DNA from: a bacterium
GTDB taxonomy: Bacteria; SM23-31; JAUVVT01
Assembly: GCA_030616165.1 (NCBI GenBank)
Contig: JAUWXV010000207.1
Span: 1-6,627 of the forward strand
Direction of reading: 5' to 3'
Length of the DNA: 6,627 bases
The translations under genes and the position numbers were made by a program. A model generated the notes under the pieces. It saw nothing but the letters and a program-made list of their open reading frames with translations. It made no database searches and was not told where the DNA came from. Below, in pieces: positions 6,376 through 6,627 of the stretch. How positions within the stretch are numbered: the first letter of the stretch is position 1; every line of letters begins with the position of its first letter.

Positions 6376-6627
6376 TAATTAACTCCCTTCTTTTTCAAAA
6401 TTTTCACAAGTTCATCTTTGGGAAAAAATCCTTCATGTCTGAAATATTCCTTGCCGTCTTTATCGAGAAAAACCTGTGTCGGGATAACTCTTATCCTATA
6501 TTTCACAGCATAAGGTCTGCCTTTCAGTGTCCACACATCATGAAAAACGACTTTCACCTGGCCATCGTATTCCTCTTCGATCTCCCTCATGATCGGCTGC
6601 ATCATTTTGCAGGGGATACACTTAACC
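6375..6627 (-). CDS. Thioredoxin family protein with CIPC active site (5' partial)
   Basis: C-terminal part of a thioredoxin-fold protein; the gene runs off the window end. The first ATG (6605) is internal: reading upstream from the edge gives VKCIPCKMMQPIM, so the active-site CxxC is C-I-P-C at about 6609-6620. After it come helix residues EIEEEYDG, strand VKVVFHDVW, and the cis-proline loop RVIPTQVFLDKDG (P in VIPT). The end is YFRHEGFFPKDELVKILKKKGVN. The order and spacing match thioredoxin. Active-site Ile-Pro replaces the Gly-Pro of classical TrxA. Whether there is a signal peptide cannot be seen, so cytoplasmic versus exported location is open. The stop overlaps the ccdA GTG. The likely job is to donate electrons to ArsC or to exchange electrons with CcdA; either is inference from context. 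Confidence 0.9.
   Translation of the reverse strand, partial: VKCIPCKMMQPIMREIEEEYDGQVKVVFHDVWTLKGRPYAVKYRIRVIPTQVFLDKDGKEYFRHEGFFPKDELVKILKKKGVN
6383..6389 (-). promoter_or_regulatory. Shine-Dalgarno AAGGGAG supporting the GTG start of ccdA
   Basis: AAGGGAG on the minus strand lies inside the last codons of the thioredoxin gene, seven bases before the GTG at 6375-6373. It decides the non-ATG start and supports coupled translation of the two genes. Confidence 0.75.

Noticed and set aside
6603-6605. ATG at 6605 as the start of the thioredoxin gene
   Set aside because: It lies directly after the CxxC active site, so starting there would remove the catalytic cysteines; the frame stays open to the window end.

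Overview
The window is AT-rich bacterial DNA with two blocks of genes that converge near position 3900. No rRNA, tRNA or housekeeping marker is present, so the taxonomic guess is weak. A Tat-exported TIM-barrel protein, a glycosidase-like lipoprotein, and a short intergenic repeat containing the TTTCGAGCGGAGTC / GAGAAATCTC halves together suggest the Bacteroidota/Ignavibacteriota (FCB) side of the tree. Most starts have clear Shine-Dalgarno sequences (AGGAGG, GGAG, GGGAG). That is less typical of classical Bacteroidia and leans towards a deeper FCB lineage. This is inference only.

Plus-strand block (1-3862): (i) the 3' part of a NatB-like ABC-2 transporter permease whose true start lies before the window; (ii) a 311-bp AT-rich gap with no gene; (iii) a Tat-signal sugar isomerase/epimerase-like TIM-barrel protein; (iv) a strong intrinsic terminator; (v) a lipoprotein resembling clan GH-A/DUF4038 glycoside hydrolases. 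The terminator indicates that (iii) and (v) are mostly separate transcription units. Both proteins look exported and may handle carbohydrate outside the cytoplasm, but no substrate can be read from the sequence.

Minus-strand block (6627 down to 3921): an arsenic-resistance cluster read as thioredoxin (5' end outside the window), a CcdA-type membrane thiol:disulfide electron carrier, the Acr3 arsenite efflux permease, and a thioredoxin-coupled arsenate reductase, ArsC. Thioredoxin and ccdA overlap by one base (TAGTG). A 94-bp spacer with a nested dyad precedes acr3. A 180-bp spacer carrying a GC-rich hairpin repeat precedes arsC. The expected logic is that ArsC reduces arsenate to arsenite using thioredoxin electrons and Acr3 expels the arsenite. 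The Trx/CcdA pair probably supplies or relays thiol electrons. No ArsR regulator is visible; if there is one, it lies beyond position 6627 or elsewhere.

I found no clearly new system. The most noteworthy items are the Trx-CcdA module built into an acr3/arsC cluster, the composite GC-rich repeat between acr3 and arsC, the dyad before acr3, and two exported carbohydrate-type proteins whose usual catalytic or metal residues appear substituted.
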